NCBI RefSeq assembly: GCF_964656455.1 | Contig: NC_135717.1 | Span: 139,824,308-139,888,307, forward strand | Length of the DNA stretch: 64,000 bases | Reading direction: 5' to 3' | Origin: Halichoerus grypus | Lineage: Eukaryota; Chordata; Mammalia; Carnivora; Phocidae | Part shown: positions 46,571 through 59,289 of the stretch, one piece after another | Layout of the letters: the number at the start of each line of letters is the position of its first letter | Numbering within the stretch: the first letter of the stretch is position 1 | The notes under the pieces: model-generated | Database searches by the model: none | Told to the model about the DNA's origin: nothing | The model's input: only the letters and a program-made list of their open reading frames with translations | Made by a program: the position numbers and the translations under genes

Positions 46571-47257
46571 CTGAATTTAATTATGTACAAAATAATTTGA
46601 TATGACTATATATATACACACATTATAGTGTGTGTATGTGTGCATATGTGTATGATTTTTGACTCCCTAACTAGATTTTAAATGCTCAGAAAAATAAAAT
46701 TTATGACTTAAATTTATTCTTTGTCCTGACCCAATGGATCATCTGAATTTAATTATGTACAAAATAATTTGATATGACTATATATATATATACACATTAT
46801 AGTGTGTGTATGTGTGCATATGTGTATGATTTTTGACTCCCTAACTAGATTTTAAATGCTCAGAAAAATAAAATTTATGACTTAAATTTATTCTTTGTCC
46901 TGACCCAATGGATCATCTGAATTTAATTATGTACAAAATAATTTGATATGACTATATATATATATACACATTATAGTGTGTGTATGTGTGCATATGTGTA
47001 TGATTTTTGACTCCCTAAGTAGATTTTAAATGCAGAAAAATAAAATTTATGACTTAAATTTATTCTTTGTCCTGACCCAATGGATCATCTGAATTTAATT
47101 ATGTACAAAATAATTTGATATGACTATATATATATATACACATTATAGTGTGTGTATGTGTACATATGTGTATGATTTTTGACTCCCTAAGTAGATTTTA
47201 AATGCAGAAAAATAAAATTTATGACTTAAATTTATTCTTTGTCCTGACCCAATGGAT
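46571..47257 (+). repeat. Tandem array, four copies of a 172-bp unit
   Basis: Units begin at 46571, 46743, 46917 and 47089 with 'ctgaatttaattatgtac' and end 'gacccaatggatcat'; the last lacks the final three bases. Copies are nearly identical. Copies 1 and 2 share 'ctaactag' and 'aatgctcag'; copies 3 and 4 share 'ctaagtag' and lack two bases (aatgcag). Copy 4 alone has gtacatatg for gtgcatatg. Each unit holds an alternating TA/CA/TG stretch with hairpin potential. Confidence 0.97.
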
Positions 47258-47421
47258 AGCAGTTCTAAACACATACGAAATTGTGCTATGCAATTTTTAG
47301 AGTGAAGAACAATAAAGTAAGAAAGAGAGAAAGGAAAAGTTAGTAGAAAACAAAGGTGAGAAGGAGAGCGAGAATGGGGTTTGGCTCCAAAGACTGAGAC
47401 TTTCTGTAACTGCTGACTGTA

Positions 47422-47617
47422 TGCACTGTCCACTGCAGTTGCCACTAGTCACATGTGGCTATTTAAATATAAATTTAATATAAAAATTAAATGAATTCAG
47501 TTCCTCAGCTAACTAGCTATATTCTATGTCCTTGCTATCTATATGTGACTAATGGCTGCAGTACTAGAAAATGCAAGACATTTCTGTTATTGGAGAAATT
47601 TCTGCTGGATAGTGCTG
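47422..47617 (+). mobile_element. MER5A-like hAT-Charlie DNA transposon
   Basis: Shows 'actagtcacatgtggctatt', 'aaatgaattcagttcctcag', 'gtgactaatggctgcagtac', 'ggagaaatttctgctggata' and a terminal 'tagtgctg'. This is the MER5A layout, a non-autonomous hAT element without coding capacity. Confidence 0.75.
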
Positions 47618-49095
47618 CTATATAGCATATGATCAGTGCTGCTCTTAAGTGCTATACATCCCAAAACCTCTAGAAACCTTCAGATATTTTAAAAGTATAT
47701 AATGTTAGAGTTTCTAGTATTGTTATAAAGGAAACTTATATGGAAAAGAAGCTCAGTACGTGTTGAATTAACCATATATTTGTGGTTAACCTTTCTTTTC
47801 ATTACAGAGAGCCATATTTTCATAACACAGACCTACTATCTAGTCCTATGTATACCTCTTCACGTGCATACCTGCTTTGATTGGCAAAAGAAGACCTGAT
47901 GGAGGAGGATCCTCCAAAGGAGGATTGCTAGTCACTATTAATCATTTATAACTATTTATTGCTTAAGAGACACTTGGCTGTATGAAATTTAATGTGTTTT
48001 AAACATAAATTTAATGTTAAGGTAACAAGTTTCTGACATACATACCAAGTTACATATTCATTCTGCTAAATGGATTAAGATGAATATTTAATTCATCAGA
48101 ACAATCTGTAAACAAATGAAAGATAAAATGTTGAAAGTCTATTTAAGATACCAAGCTGATTGTGATTACAAGTAGAGAAGAGATAAACTACTAAAACTTA
48201 TGTGAATCTCAAGAAAACATTTATATACATTTATGCAGGTATCCATTAAACCAATATTTTTATTTCATGATGTACTCAAAACTAATACCATGTCTAATTG
48301 TGGGCATGCTCTATAAAAATCAAAACAGTTAAGGGAGGTAAATTTGGATAAGAATGGTTCACATCTTGGATCATAGCAAATGTCTGGACATTCCCAAGGG
48401 GTTCTTATTTACTGAGAAAATAAGGAGATTTGAATATATGTTAACAAATTGTTCATATTCAGACCATTGGGGTTTGAAGCACTCATTTTTCTTTGTAGGG
48501 AGTTGTTGTAGATCAAGTTAAAGCAGTATTTGTCCTAAGTTATTTAGATGAATATCATTTCAAGGATCACTAGTAGAGAAGTGATGACAGAGTTGAGTGT
48601 CCTTTTGTTGTGAAAGAAAGAAGGTAAATTAGAGTACTTTGAAACATTGAAACTGATTTTAAGAATATAGTCCTGCTTGCTCTGATAGTTTTTGAAATCT
48701 GAAGTAGCTGTTAATAAGGTCATTGTAAACCCGATACAAACTGTGATATTGAATGTGACACTTGTAATTTGTTTGTACTTTATTACATATTAGAAAAACT
48801 AAAAGGGTAAACTTGTATATATTTTAAGCATCCAGATTGACTATCTAGGATTTTTTAAAGTGACTTTTATTTTGTTTCAAAGTCCTATGAACATTTTATT
48901 TTTATTCAAAGAGAATGTATTCTATGGTAACATTTAAGAAAATCATGATGGGTATTCTTTGAGCCATTGTACAATTTTTATTCTATTTTTAAAGCATTCA
49001 TAATAACCTAGTCTCCTGTACCTATTCCCTGTCTCTGAATTAGGAACAATGGTGAATCTATTTTTTTTCCTTCCTCTATTTTTCCCCCTTTCTTT
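47618..49095. other. Unassigned AT-rich DNA
   Basis: About 1.5 kb without a recognised repeat or gene; no open frame of note. Confidence 0.4.
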
Positions 49096-49097
49096 TT

Positions 49098-49235
49098 ATT
49101 AAGATTCAGTAAACACCTACTCTGTGCCATAAACTATGGTAGATGTTGGGTAATTGGCAGTAAACCAAATGGAAATGTTCTTTAACTTCTTGGAATGTAC
49201 AGCATGGAAGAGACAAACTGAAAATTTATGATGTA
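49098..49235 (-). repeat. L2 3' end fragment, minus strand
   Basis: Inverted L2 end: 'agtaaacacctactctgtgc', 'tatggtagatgttgggtaat', 'gtaaaccaaatggaaatgt', 'cttcttggaatgtacag'. Confidence 0.6.
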
Positions 49236-50204
49236 GTACATATATGATTCTCACATCATATTATATTATACAGGCAAATTAAGATCACAACTAATACAAG
49301 TTAGCACTGCCAGAGTAATCCGCTAATACTCTGTAAATTGGATTCTCCACTGTATCACTTAGTTTACTATTATCTGCAACCAAGGAACAAAATCAAGCCA
49401 ATTTGCTCTAAAAAAGAAAAAAAAAAGGTAAAATTACCTGCATAATAAAAAGTCCAAAAAGAGGGTGTAGTTCCATCAAGGCTGTCACCTCTGCTTCACC
49501 CCTGCTGGCATCCTTCATGCTCCTGGCCTCAGAGCAGCACATCACACAACCAGAGAAGAGAAAAACTGTCTCAGAAACTCTCATCTTTGTAATTCTGAGC
49601 GATCTAAATTGGGGCAAAGTGTGCACCAATTCTTGTGTCAATCCCAATACAACTTAAGGCACAACAGCAAAGTAGGGAGGTCCCTAGAAGTTAACAGGGG
49701 TACTCTTGGCAGAAGAAGGAGGCAATGGAAGTTGGGAAGACAATCAGGATCCATTCTTTTCAGCACATCTTGTGCCATACTGAACATCAAATAGCTGTAC
49801 TAACTCTAGAGGTGGAGAAATAAAGGGCGGTACTTTTATAAAAGTCTTGGTTTTATGATCCTTCTTCTACAGGACAAAAAAAATAGTATTTATAAAATGT
49901 TATATTATTTGCTATCCAGAAAATTGTTCACCATTTTTTCAGCTTACTTATTTTTTCCTTCCTACTTCCTAGGTGGGCATTGCAGGTAGAGAAACTCTGG
50001 CATGAAACTGGTTAGAAGATTTACCCAAATTCAAAAGCAGCTGATCCTAGTACCATTGATAGTTGCAATATGTGGTCCAACATTTCATTGTCACATCTTG
50101 ATAAAGACCAAAAATGAGGATATACAGCCGGTGCTTCACATATGGTAAGTAAACAGTTTATATTGGTTGCTTTTGCCATTGGCTGTTGTTGTCCTTGTCT
50201 GGCC
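49236..50204. other. Unassigned DNA
   Basis: No family recognised. The opposed frames at 49408-49647 (minus) and 49609-49794 (plus) have no supporting features. Confidence 0.35.
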
Positions 50205-50300
50205 ATTCAGTAACTGCTTGCCCTTGACTAAGTTACTTAATAACTGTGTGGCTCAGTTCCTTGACCTCAAAAATTAGGCTTTTGAGGTCCTGTCATGTCA
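50205..50300 (+). repeat. MIR SINE fragment
   Basis: 'cttgactaagttacttaata', 'tgtgtggctcagttccttga', 'cctcaaaaattaggct': the MIR middle part. Confidence 0.5.
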
Positions 50301-50528
50301 CTAAAAACATTGCAATGGGCATAAATTGGGATAATGTATATAAAGTCACATGGATAAAGATACGTACACAAACATGAAGTAGTAATATTATCTATTGATT
50401 AGTAACACAGAGCTATAAGTCTTGGTGATCAAACATGAGGAAATATGTTTTGGATAAATCAAAGATTATATATTATGATAGAGATTGGTAAAAGTAGTTA
50501 ACAAATAATTGCCTCAAATATCACTCTT

Positions 50529-50721
50529 TTTTTAAAAAAGATTTTTTATTTATTTATTTGAGAGAGAGAATGAGACAGAGAGAGCATGAGAGGGGGAAGG
50601 GTCAGAGGGAGAAGCAGACTCCCCGCTGAGCAGGGAGCCCGATGCGGGACTCGATCCTGGGGCTCCAGGATCATGACCTGAGCCGAAGGCAGTCGCTTAA
50701 CCAACTGAGCCACCCAGGCGC
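50529..50721 (-). mobile_element. CAN-SINE
   Basis: Near-consensus body (ccgctgagcagggagcccga; gagccacccaggcgccc). Perfect 17-bp duplication cctcaaatatcactctt (50512-50528, 50722-50738). The 72-codon frame at 50546-50764 is a SINE artefact. Confidence 0.96.
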
Positions 50722-50738
50722 CCTCAAATATCACTCTT

Positions 50739-52076
50739 ATCTGGGAATTATCAGTTCCCCTCAATCAAACTCTAAAAGTATTCACTTGGTAGCTCTAGAT
50801 GATTAAGGTTGAATGAAATTCAGTATATTTTCAATGTAAAATATTCCACTCAGGGAGCACAAAAGCATTTTTTATTACACATCAACAAGAGCAGCAGGAG
50901 GTCAGTGTTCAGTGATGGACTGGGGCGGGGAGAGTTATTCTAGCTGACAATTTGTTCCTAGGTCAGATGCCATATGGGCCTACTGACATTTGAAAATGTA
51001 GCTGTTTTTCTACCCACCCCCCCCACACAGCTTTTTCTTTTCTGGCATTGAAGTGTTATATTCATTTCCCTAAAGAAGCAACAGGGAAATGAACTGTAAC
51101 AGATACTGTTTATTTCTGGAATGAACCCCCTCAAGTCCTAGAGAATGGCCTGGGATTAGAGGAATTGCTGAAATTCTTAAAAGATCTCATCTCCACTGGA
51201 CAAAGAAGCAGAAAGCATGATGGCTGTTATAAATAACAATTATAATTTTAATATAAAATTGCTTTGTTGAAGTGGTTTGAGTTCTTTGCAGAGATAACAC
51301 ACACATTTTGACTAAATAAATCCATAGAGATAAACGTAGTTTTAAAAAATATTAAATGAAGGATCTGAGAAAAGGCTAATTTCATGGTCCTCAGATGACA
51401 GCCTTAGATCAGACGGTTAATGCTTTTAATTGATCTTTGGCGAGAACCCTGAGGCATAAATCCAATTAAGATTTACATGGATATGTGCATAAAAGTCAAA
51501 TAAACTATTCTATATTTTATCAAAATGAGAAACTCTTCTGGAATTTTGAAATTGGAATGTACAAAAGTGAATATCTTTAGATTACCTAATTATGAATTGC
51601 TTAAAATAATTTTGTAATAATACCACTGCTTGTCACATATACAGAGTGCTAGTACATCTAGTTGTAAAAAGTACAGTTATAATTACAAGTATTCTACTAA
51701 AAATTCATCAAGAAGATGATACATCCAGATTGGATGTATTTTTTTCAAGACAATTGAATTATTTTCCTTCTTTTTCTCTCAGGTATCAATATAATACCAT
51801 TAATTTATTGTTAAGGAAGTAATGTCTTTAATAGAGAGATGAAGGAATTTAAAATTCAAAGTTGAATTACCTGACCTAATTCAATCATCTAGTCAATGTC
51901 ATACCAGGACCAGATATTCAAGCCCCCAGTTTTCTGTTCTCTACATGTTACCATGCATACAATGAGACTAGAAATAATTTAAATCAAACTTCTACTCAAT
52001 ATGTGAATCCAGATTATAGTAGCTCAAAAAAGAGACCATTTCTTCTCTGATTATACAGAGATTTGGCACACTGTTA
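50739..52076. other. Unassigned AT-rich DNA
   Basis: No repeat family or gene recognised; a short poly-C tract lies near 51018-51024. Confidence 0.4.
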
Positions 52077-52094
52077 CCCATTTTATTTTTATTT

Positions 52095-52330
52095 TTAATT
52101 TATTATTTTTCCAAGATTTTATTTATTTGAGAGAGAGAGAGATTGAGAGAGAGAGGGAACATGAGCATGGCGGGAGGGGGGGGTGTGTGGAGAGGAGGGT
52201 GGGCAGAGGAAGAGAGAGAAGCAGACTCCCCGATGAACAGGGAGCCCAATGTGGGCTTGATCCCAGGACCCTGGGATCATGACCTGAGCCAAAGGCAGAT
52301 GTTTAACCAACTGAGCCACCCAGTATCCCC
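52095..52330 (-). mobile_element. CAN-SINE with expanded GA tract
   Basis: Tail ccaagattttatttatttga, enlarged (GA)n and G-rich section (52133-52200), then 'gagccaaaggcagatg' and a head ending in 'cacccagtatcccc'. The duplication acccattttattttt / acccaatttcattttt is worn. The opposed 66- and 69-codon frames are artefacts. Confidence 0.92.
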
Positions 52331-52696
52331 ACCCAATTTCATTTTTAGATAGTTCTAAATTGTTAAGTTCTTTCTAATATTAAGCTGACAGTTGCCTTTG
52401 GACAACTTTCATTCATTGCTTCTGCATTTATTATCTAGTACAAAAAAGAACACATACTTCTTTCAAGAAGTAAGTCAGCTCTTATAACACCTCCACCCCC
52501 CTCAACTTGATGTCTTCTTTTTCAAGTCAAAACAGTTCCATCAATCATTCTTTATGCATTGAATGCAGTGGGTCCTCAAGACTCACCTGTTGAAATGAAT
52601 TTAAATGGATTGAATTATTTATAAAGTTTTCACCATGATTTCTTAAGTACAATTCTTTAATTACCCACCTGAAATTTTGCACATGGAGTAACAGCA

Positions 52697-52721
52697 ACCA
52701 AAATAAATAAATAAATAAATA
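52697..52721 (+). repeat. (AAAT)n microsatellite
   Basis: Five to six aaat units (caaaataaataaataaataaata). Confidence 0.85.
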
Positions 52722-52760
52722 TATTCCTTCTCCCCCATATATACACAGAAAAATAGTTCT

Positions 52761-52949
52761 TTTTTTAAAGATTATATTTATTTCTTTGAGAGAGAGAGAG
52801 AGATTGAGAGAACGAGTGGGAGGAGGGAAGAGGGAGAAGCAGACTCCCTGCGGAGCAAGGAGCCCAATGTGGGACTCGGTCCCAGAACCCTAGGATCATG
52901 ACCTGAGCTGAAGGCAGACACTTAACCAACTGAGCCACCCAGGCACTCC
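52761..52949 (-). mobile_element. CAN-SINE, diverged
   Basis: Tail aaagattatatttatttctt, 'ctgcggagcaaggagcccaa', head gagccacccaggcactcc. The duplication acagaaaaatagttct / acagaaacttaattct has three mismatches (52745-52760, 52950-52965). Confidence 0.92.
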
Positions 52950-52965
52950 ACAGAAACTTAATTCT

Positions 52966-55266
52966 AATAGAGTTTGACTATAGTATATACCATAGTGAGA
53001 TTCTAAATGAACTTTTCTTGGTTTAGTAGTAAGGTGTGTAAGTGTTGTTCTTGCCTGTTCTTGTGATCATTAATGTACATTTGCCAGATGACTTGTGTTT
53101 ATGGAGATGGTCTTTTGACATGGAACAGAAAAGATCTATCTATGAAGTGATCACAAGGTCATTTCTCCCTTAAATTCATTAGCTATATTATATTTGATAC
53201 CTCTTAATTTTGACTATGTAAAAATGCCCTACAGTTAAAGACCATTATAAGAAGCATGTCCCACAGGGGTTTGCTTTCTCTATTTTGCTTCTGGAAACAC
53301 AGGTTCTTATCTCACATGAACCAATAATAGAACCTAGCCAGTTTGCTTGCCTCAAGTTTAATCCCCAATTTATCCTTCATATTGATAATAGAGTTATTTT
53401 TAGAATATATATCTTCTTATATTTTTGCTGTAAGTAAAACTTACATTAGGTTACTTAAAAAAAAAAAAAATAGGTCAGAAAATTGGTCAGTTTACGTAGC
53501 TGAACTTCACTCCAAAGACTGGGAGGGATCATACAGGTAACGGAAAGTTGTTAAAAGTTTTAGAACAGGAAACAAAAACGATAAAAAGTTTCATCCCAGG
53601 AGATAATTCTTGTAGTGCCTGACAGAAAAAAAAAATTTACTAAAGGTAAACTGGAAGTAAATGAAGTAGAAAATTTTCACTTTGTTCTTTCTATTACTGA
53701 CAGGCTGGGGCAAATAATATAAAAAAGTTAATCCTCTACTTGCTGGACTATGAAACAGGAGTGATTCCACTATTTTACAAAAAAACCAAATAAATGAATT
53801 GATGTGATATTTCAAAATAAATGTGTTATGCCCTCAAAGAAAAGATAAAGTAATAAAAATTATGGTGAAAATATAATGAACTACTCAAATTCTCAGTATC
53901 GTTATATGAATATACACAGGTAGTAGTTTCAACACTATGCCTTCTCAAATACTCTTTAGAATTAAAAGTAATGAAAAATGTAAAAATGGTGTCCATATTG
54001 GTACATAGATTAAGGCATATGATTTTAACATGCATAACCTATAATAGGCAGTGATAGGCAAATGGGAAGTTAGAGGTCTGTATGTGAGCATAATAAAAAA
54101 TAACCAAGATAATGAAACATTGGCTGTACAGCTTTTATAATTGCTATTCATTTATTAATTCCATCAGTTTAATTTAAAGCAATACACAACACAGTAAGAA
54201 AACCAATTCATGGTTACCATGGTAAATTCAAACACATAGAAAAAGCCAGCTGTGACTCAGTATTCCAAACATTCAGTTATTAACTCAATCAGCTTCAGTT
54301 AGAGGACCAACTACTGTAATACAAAGGCAATTAATAACTACCACAGAACAGCCAAGTGTTTTGCACACTTTTTCATTATTATGTGTCAGGAAATACTTTG
54401 ATAGTATTATCCACATAACATCACCCACCACGGGGTCAAAAGAACTGCAAGTAATTTCTTATGCTAGAATAATGAAATATTTGAATTTATAATATAAATA
54501 AAAGTAAGAGTTACAAAATATTAACCTGTTATATTTTAAATGTATTTTATATATAGGATTGCATCAAGTGACAAAAAAAGGACTATTCTCTTACCTCTCT
54601 TAGTCACAGTGAATACTATTACATATAAATGAACCCATTATTGAAGTTGAATAACAGGAGTAATGCAAATTTCATGACTAGATTAATAAGGAGAAAAACA
54701 TAAACTTGTATTAATCAATACAATTCATTGATTTTCTTTACTTAAAGGTGCCAATATCAATATGACCCAGAGTTCTCTCCACATTCTATCCAGTATGTGT
54801 ATACACATGCCTACGTGTGTGTGTGCACATAGGTGTGAGTATTGTCTATGGGCTCAGGGAGCAGAAGAGATGAGGCAGATATTGAGCATCATTAGAAGAT
54901 AAACACCTTGAAGGCAGGGGTTTCTATCCAATTTGATCACTGTTTTATCCCCAGTGAGACACAGAGTAGATTCATGTAAGTTAGATCTGTTCAATGAATG
55001 CAAAGAAAGTTGTACCTGATCAAAAAAGATGTATTTCTAGAGTAAGAGTGCTGGTTCCTTTTGGGGTTTGAACTGCATCAGTGAAAATAATTTTAAAAGG
55101 GGAATTCCATAGATGTTTTGAGAAAATAACCTAGTTGCCTACTTTGACAGATCTATATCATTTGCATTATATAAGCTCTCATAAGGGCATTCTGTAAAAA
55201 ATCAGGTCTCATTTATATCCATATATTTAGTTAGCCTTTAAAATCCATAGTTTAAAAAGAATTTTT
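52966..55266. other. Unassigned AT-rich DNA
   Basis: About 2.3 kb with no repeat or gene that I recognise. Minus frames of about 70 codons at 53591-54151 overlap one another and are typical AT-rich chance frames. Confidence 0.4.
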
Positions 55267-55284
55267 AAAATCCCTTACAGAAGG

Positions 55285-55482
55285 GGCACCTGGGTGTCTC
55301 AGTTGGCTAAGCGCCTGACTCCTGGTTTCCGTTCAGGTCATGATATCGGAGTCGTGAGATCAAGCCCCGCTATGGGCTCTGGATTCAATTTGGAGTCCGC
55401 TTGAGAATCTCTCCACCCCCCCTACTTCTCCCCCCACTCACTCTTTCTGTCTCTCTCTCAAATAAATAAATAAAATCTTAAA
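55285..55482 (+). mobile_element. CAN-SINE, variant subfamily
   Basis: Head ggggcacctgggtgtctcag with 'cgcctgactcctggtttccg' and 'ggattcaatttggagtccgc' inside, resembling the variant at 15180 more than the common form. Perfect 18-bp duplication aaaatcccttacagaagg (55267-55284, 55483-55500). Confidence 0.95.
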
Positions 55483-55824
55483 AAAATCCCTTACAGAAGG
55501 CAAAAGAAGTGATTTGGTAGCAAACAATAAATTACCTACTCAATAGTCTAGGTATCCGCAACTAATACTTTTGGTTTCTTTAATTTCTTTGTACAAAGCA
55601 TCAAGTAAAGAACCAATATACATTCTTAAAATCAGATATCTGATTTTGGTGTTCAGGAAAGGCAAATTCCCTTTCAGAGTGCCTTTAGAGACAGAATTTG
55701 GGGGTTAGTTTTCAATTTGTTTCATCAATGTATGAACACTAATCAAATCTTCCTCATTTAGAGTTGATTAACTATGAGTTTGCTATCATTTCTACAAATT
55801 TTGGAAGTTGCCCATTCATTATTA

Positions 55825-55960
55825 ATTTAATGAACAAGTAAAGACCACCTCTTCTGTGCCATCACTTGGCTAAATGATACATATTCAAGATAAATAAGAT
55901 CTCAAGATCTTATACAAATTTAAGATCTGTTAGGAAAGCACCAAGCAGGGTGGTTATGTA
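55825..55960 (-). repeat. Possible L2 3' end fragment, minus strand
   Basis: 'atttaatgaacaagtaaag', 'cttctgtgccatcacttggc', 'catattcaagataaataag' follow the inverted L2 terminus, weakly. Confidence 0.4.
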
Positions 55961-56079
55961 GGGGGGTCAATGTCAGCGGTGTCTGCTCCAAGGAGCTTCA
56001 GTGCTACATTATAAATATTCATAATGTTAATAGTTTCAGAGAAATACATCAAGAAAATTATGAGACACTTTATATGAAT

Positions 56080-56200
56080 TATCACATTTCATTGTCATAA
56101 CACTCTTTATTTTGGTGACATTTTGCAATGAAAGAAATGGAAGTTTTTAGAGATTATGTAATTTACTTATAGTCCAACAAATGCAGGTCTCAATTCCAGC
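56080..56200 (-). repeat. Possible MIR fragment, minus strand
   Basis: 'tgaattatcacatttcattg', 'tttgcaatgaaagaaatgg', 'ggtctcaattccagc' fit the inverted MIR layout. Confidence 0.45.
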
Positions 56201-57068
56201 TTTGTCTGTCTCCCAAGATACTTGTCATGACAATTCAGTCTCAAGGAAAACTTTCTTTTTCTGCCTCATTTCCCTTTTGTTGATACAGGTATTGTTTCTT
56301 TCCAAACAATTGACCAAGTCTCGCTTGGTGACCTCAGATCTTTAGCTGTCTGAAGAGTGTCACTCATATAAGAAATCTCCTCTTCTTATTGTGACCTCCT
56401 TCCATCCTAGAGGTCCAGGAGAATACCATAAAGTCCCAGGCTCAGAAACAACGGAGGTCCTTAGAGTCTCTTGTACACAGCAGGATATATGCGGCAGTTG
56501 TGCTGAGAAGCAGGAACGGAAATAATTTTCCCACAGCTCCTGCTTTATAAAGGTGCTCAGAAAGGCAGACAGGGCTGAAGCTTACTGCCGCAAATCTATT
56601 AGTTTCGCAAATTAGAACCAACAAGGTGAATGAGAATGTAAACTTAGACTGCTTCATGAAGGCAAGTCTAGTTTAGCAAGATTGCTTGCAGAGTCCAGCC
56701 TTTTAAAGGTCATGAAGTTGCAGTAAAATGTTATTTTTCTTCATTGGCTCTGTATTAGGCAAAGTGAAGAAAATCTCTTTATATCTGCCTTGGAAAATAT
56801 GGGTATAGAGTTTCTTTTGTGAAACATGTCTCTTCATTCAAACTTTTCATAGTAGATGAAAGAGACCTAAGAAACAAATAAAATTGCTGACTATCAAAGC
56901 CTTTATTTGACGGTGCTTGTTATATACTAATTTAATAAATGGTTCATTTCATTCTTTATATGACTTGATCAAAAACCTATATCTGGATTAAAAAAATCTT
57001 GGTTTCGATTATAATTTTAATTGGGGTTATTGGATCATTTAGGAAGTGATAGGAAAATTTTAATCGTT
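56201..57068. other. Unassigned DNA
   Basis: No repeat or gene recognised. The 71-codon minus frame at 56442-56657 is unsupported. Confidence 0.35.
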
Positions 57069-57086
57069 AAGAATGTACATGACTAT

Positions 57087-57287
57087 TGGGGTGCGTGGAT
57101 GGCTCAGTCGGTTAAGTGTCTGCCTTCGGCTCGGGTCATGATCCCGGGGTCCTGGGATCGAGCCCCACGTCGGGCTCCCTGCTCCGCGGGAAGCCTGCTT
57201 CTCCCTCTCCCTCTGCCTGCTGCTCCCCCTGCTTGTGTGCTCTCTCTCTCTTTCTCAAATAAATAATTTAAAAAAAAAAAAAAAAAA
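57087..57287 (+). mobile_element. CAN-SINE, full length, CpG-rich (young)
   Basis: A box tggctcagtcgg (57100-57111) and B box gggatcgagcc (57154-57164) keep the RNA polymerase III promoter form. Many CpGs survive. The tail is about 20 A residues. Perfect 18-bp duplication aagaatgtacatgactat (57069-57086, 57288-57305). Confidence 0.97.
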
Positions 57288-57404
57288 AAGAATGTACATG
57301 ACTATGAAGGAAGTAAAATGCAAAGTTAGAGAGGAAGATGATTTATCATTTTCTCTGTCAAGAAGATATTTTAATATAATATATTTTCTAATAGAAACTA
57401 TGTT

Positions 57405-58985
57405 TATTCATTTACCTTAAAAACATATTTAGTACATGCAAGGAGCTATCCACAGAGGGAGATGTGAATCCAGCCATAAAGTGGCTGAGAATGGAATAGG
57501 GAAATAAGATTTGTATTTAAATAACTGAAACGCAATGTGAAATTATAAGTGCCATATAAAAGGTAAAAGTGATGGTACTGCCAAGGGAAAAAAATATTAT
57601 GTGCAATTGAATAATCAGGGAAGATTTGGTGAGTAGGTAAGCCTTGAGCTGAATTTGAGGATTTAGACTTGCAGATGAGAAAATGAAGGATCTCTGCAGA
57701 GTAGGAACAGCACAATGATCAAAATAGGAAAGCAGGGGGTATGATAAGCTTCAGGCTGGCAGATCAGTGTGACTGGGGAGGCTTCGGCAGGTCAGTGCCT
57801 GGCTCTTTGTTTCTTCTTGGGGGAAGAGACTGACCTTATCTAAGATTAAAATTTTACTCATCTGGGGCTTAAAAGGTGGTGAATATGTTCCCAGTCTTTA
57901 GAGTTCCCTTCCCCAGACACATGGACAAAACCAACCGACGCTTTTGATCTGAAGCATGAAAGGGCTGTCCAGATTGGCAGTGAGGTTGAAAGTGAGAGTC
58001 TAGTGAGAGGGGGTAGGAGATCTGGCCATGGTGTCTCTGAAAGTCTGGTTTATCTTTCTTGCACTGGGTTCCATTTGCTCTGTCTAGCTAGTATTTTTAA
58101 ATGTTGGATTTGAACATTAGTTGAGGGGGAACAAAACTGCATAGCTGCATGGAGGGACCTTGAATTCATAAGAAAGGATTGGGACTACTTAAGGAGGAAT
58201 CAGTAAGTCTGTAATGTTTTTAGGAAAGGGAATGAACATGCCCAGATTTCTGAAAAGAAAAGGTTTATGATTCATTTGCCTTTCATTCTTCAGTATCTAA
58301 GTATAGCCTTGCAAAAACCAGATGCTTAGTAAGAGTTTTCATTTTTAATTGTTAGACATGTCAACAAACAAGATGAAGTGAATGAGGACAAACTGGCGGC
58401 TGAAAAAATTATTTAAAGGGTTACAAGAGACCAACAGTGAACCTAACTGGGCCTTGACTAGGCCAGTGACAGGGGCAATGGGGAGAGGCTAAGACTAGTA
58501 AATATTTCAGAGAGAACTGACAGGAATTGAAAACTGATAGAGTATTAGAGTCAACAAAGAGATCAAAGATGATTCCTAAGTTTTAAACCTGGTGTTTGTG
58601 AATTTGATGCTGTAAAAAAACAAACAAAAAAATAAAAATAAATAAAATCTAAATTTAAAAAAAAGAATACATAAGGAAGGCAAAAGGAATATTTTGAAGA
58701 TGAAAAGTTTAGTTTTGAACATGTTTTTAAGGTGACAGAGATATATTTTAGAAGTTTAATGGTAAGTAGTGGTACAGGTAAGCCTGACTTTTGCATGAGA
58801 TAAAGACTACAGATAAATAATAGTAGGGAGGCATCTGAATCAAGGTAATTGAGAAAGGAGAGACTTAACAGAAGGTGAAAACCCAGGACATATTTTGAGG
58901 AATCTTTATTTAGGGGAGTTGGAAGAAAATCTGGAGAAGTTTTTATAGATATGATGTCAAGAAGCTGTTTTATTCAATGACAAAA
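57405..58985 (-). repeat. L2 LINE, about 1.5 kb, minus strand
   Basis: Starts with the inverted 3' end ('catgcaaggagctatccaca'), then 'ataagtgccatataaaaggt', 'ggaagatttggtgagtaggt', 'aaagatgattcctaagtttt' and 'gtttagttttgaacatgttt', all in L2 order. A-rich material at 58612-58660 is a later insertion. No reading frame survives; the frames at 57446-57715 and 58563-58796 are decay products. Confidence 0.65.
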
Positions 58986-59288
58986 TTAGAAATTAATGAG
59001 GTAATAGGAAGCAGAAGTACAGACTGTGCTTGAACTCCTTCTAGGTCAAGGAAAGAGAAATCAAAATTCAAGTTTAATCACCAGGATGCAAGTCCACAAA
59101 AGAGCCATGTTTGGCTGGCTTACCACTGTATTCAGTATCCTGGACTCAGTAGTTGCTCCAGAAGTATATAAAGATATTTTAATTAAATGGATTAAATAGT
59201 TTAAAAGTCCATTAATAAATTAGTCCAATAATAATTTAGTTATTAAAAGTAATTTATTGTGGAATAATTATCTTCTCTGTTCTTTTTT
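58986..59288. other. Unassigned DNA
   Basis: Short AT-rich stretch between the L2 and the old L1 piece; nothing recognised. Confidence 0.35.
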
Positions 59289-59289
59289 T

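Noticed and set aside
46571..47257. CRISPR-like array
   Set aside because: There are direct repeats, but units are 172 bp and adjacent with no unique spacers, in a mammalian setting. It is a simple tandem duplication.
57100..57164. tRNA gene (A and B boxes)
   Set aside because: The boxes belong to the tRNA-derived head of a CAN-SINE; no cloverleaf with an anticodon arm and acceptor stem can be drawn.
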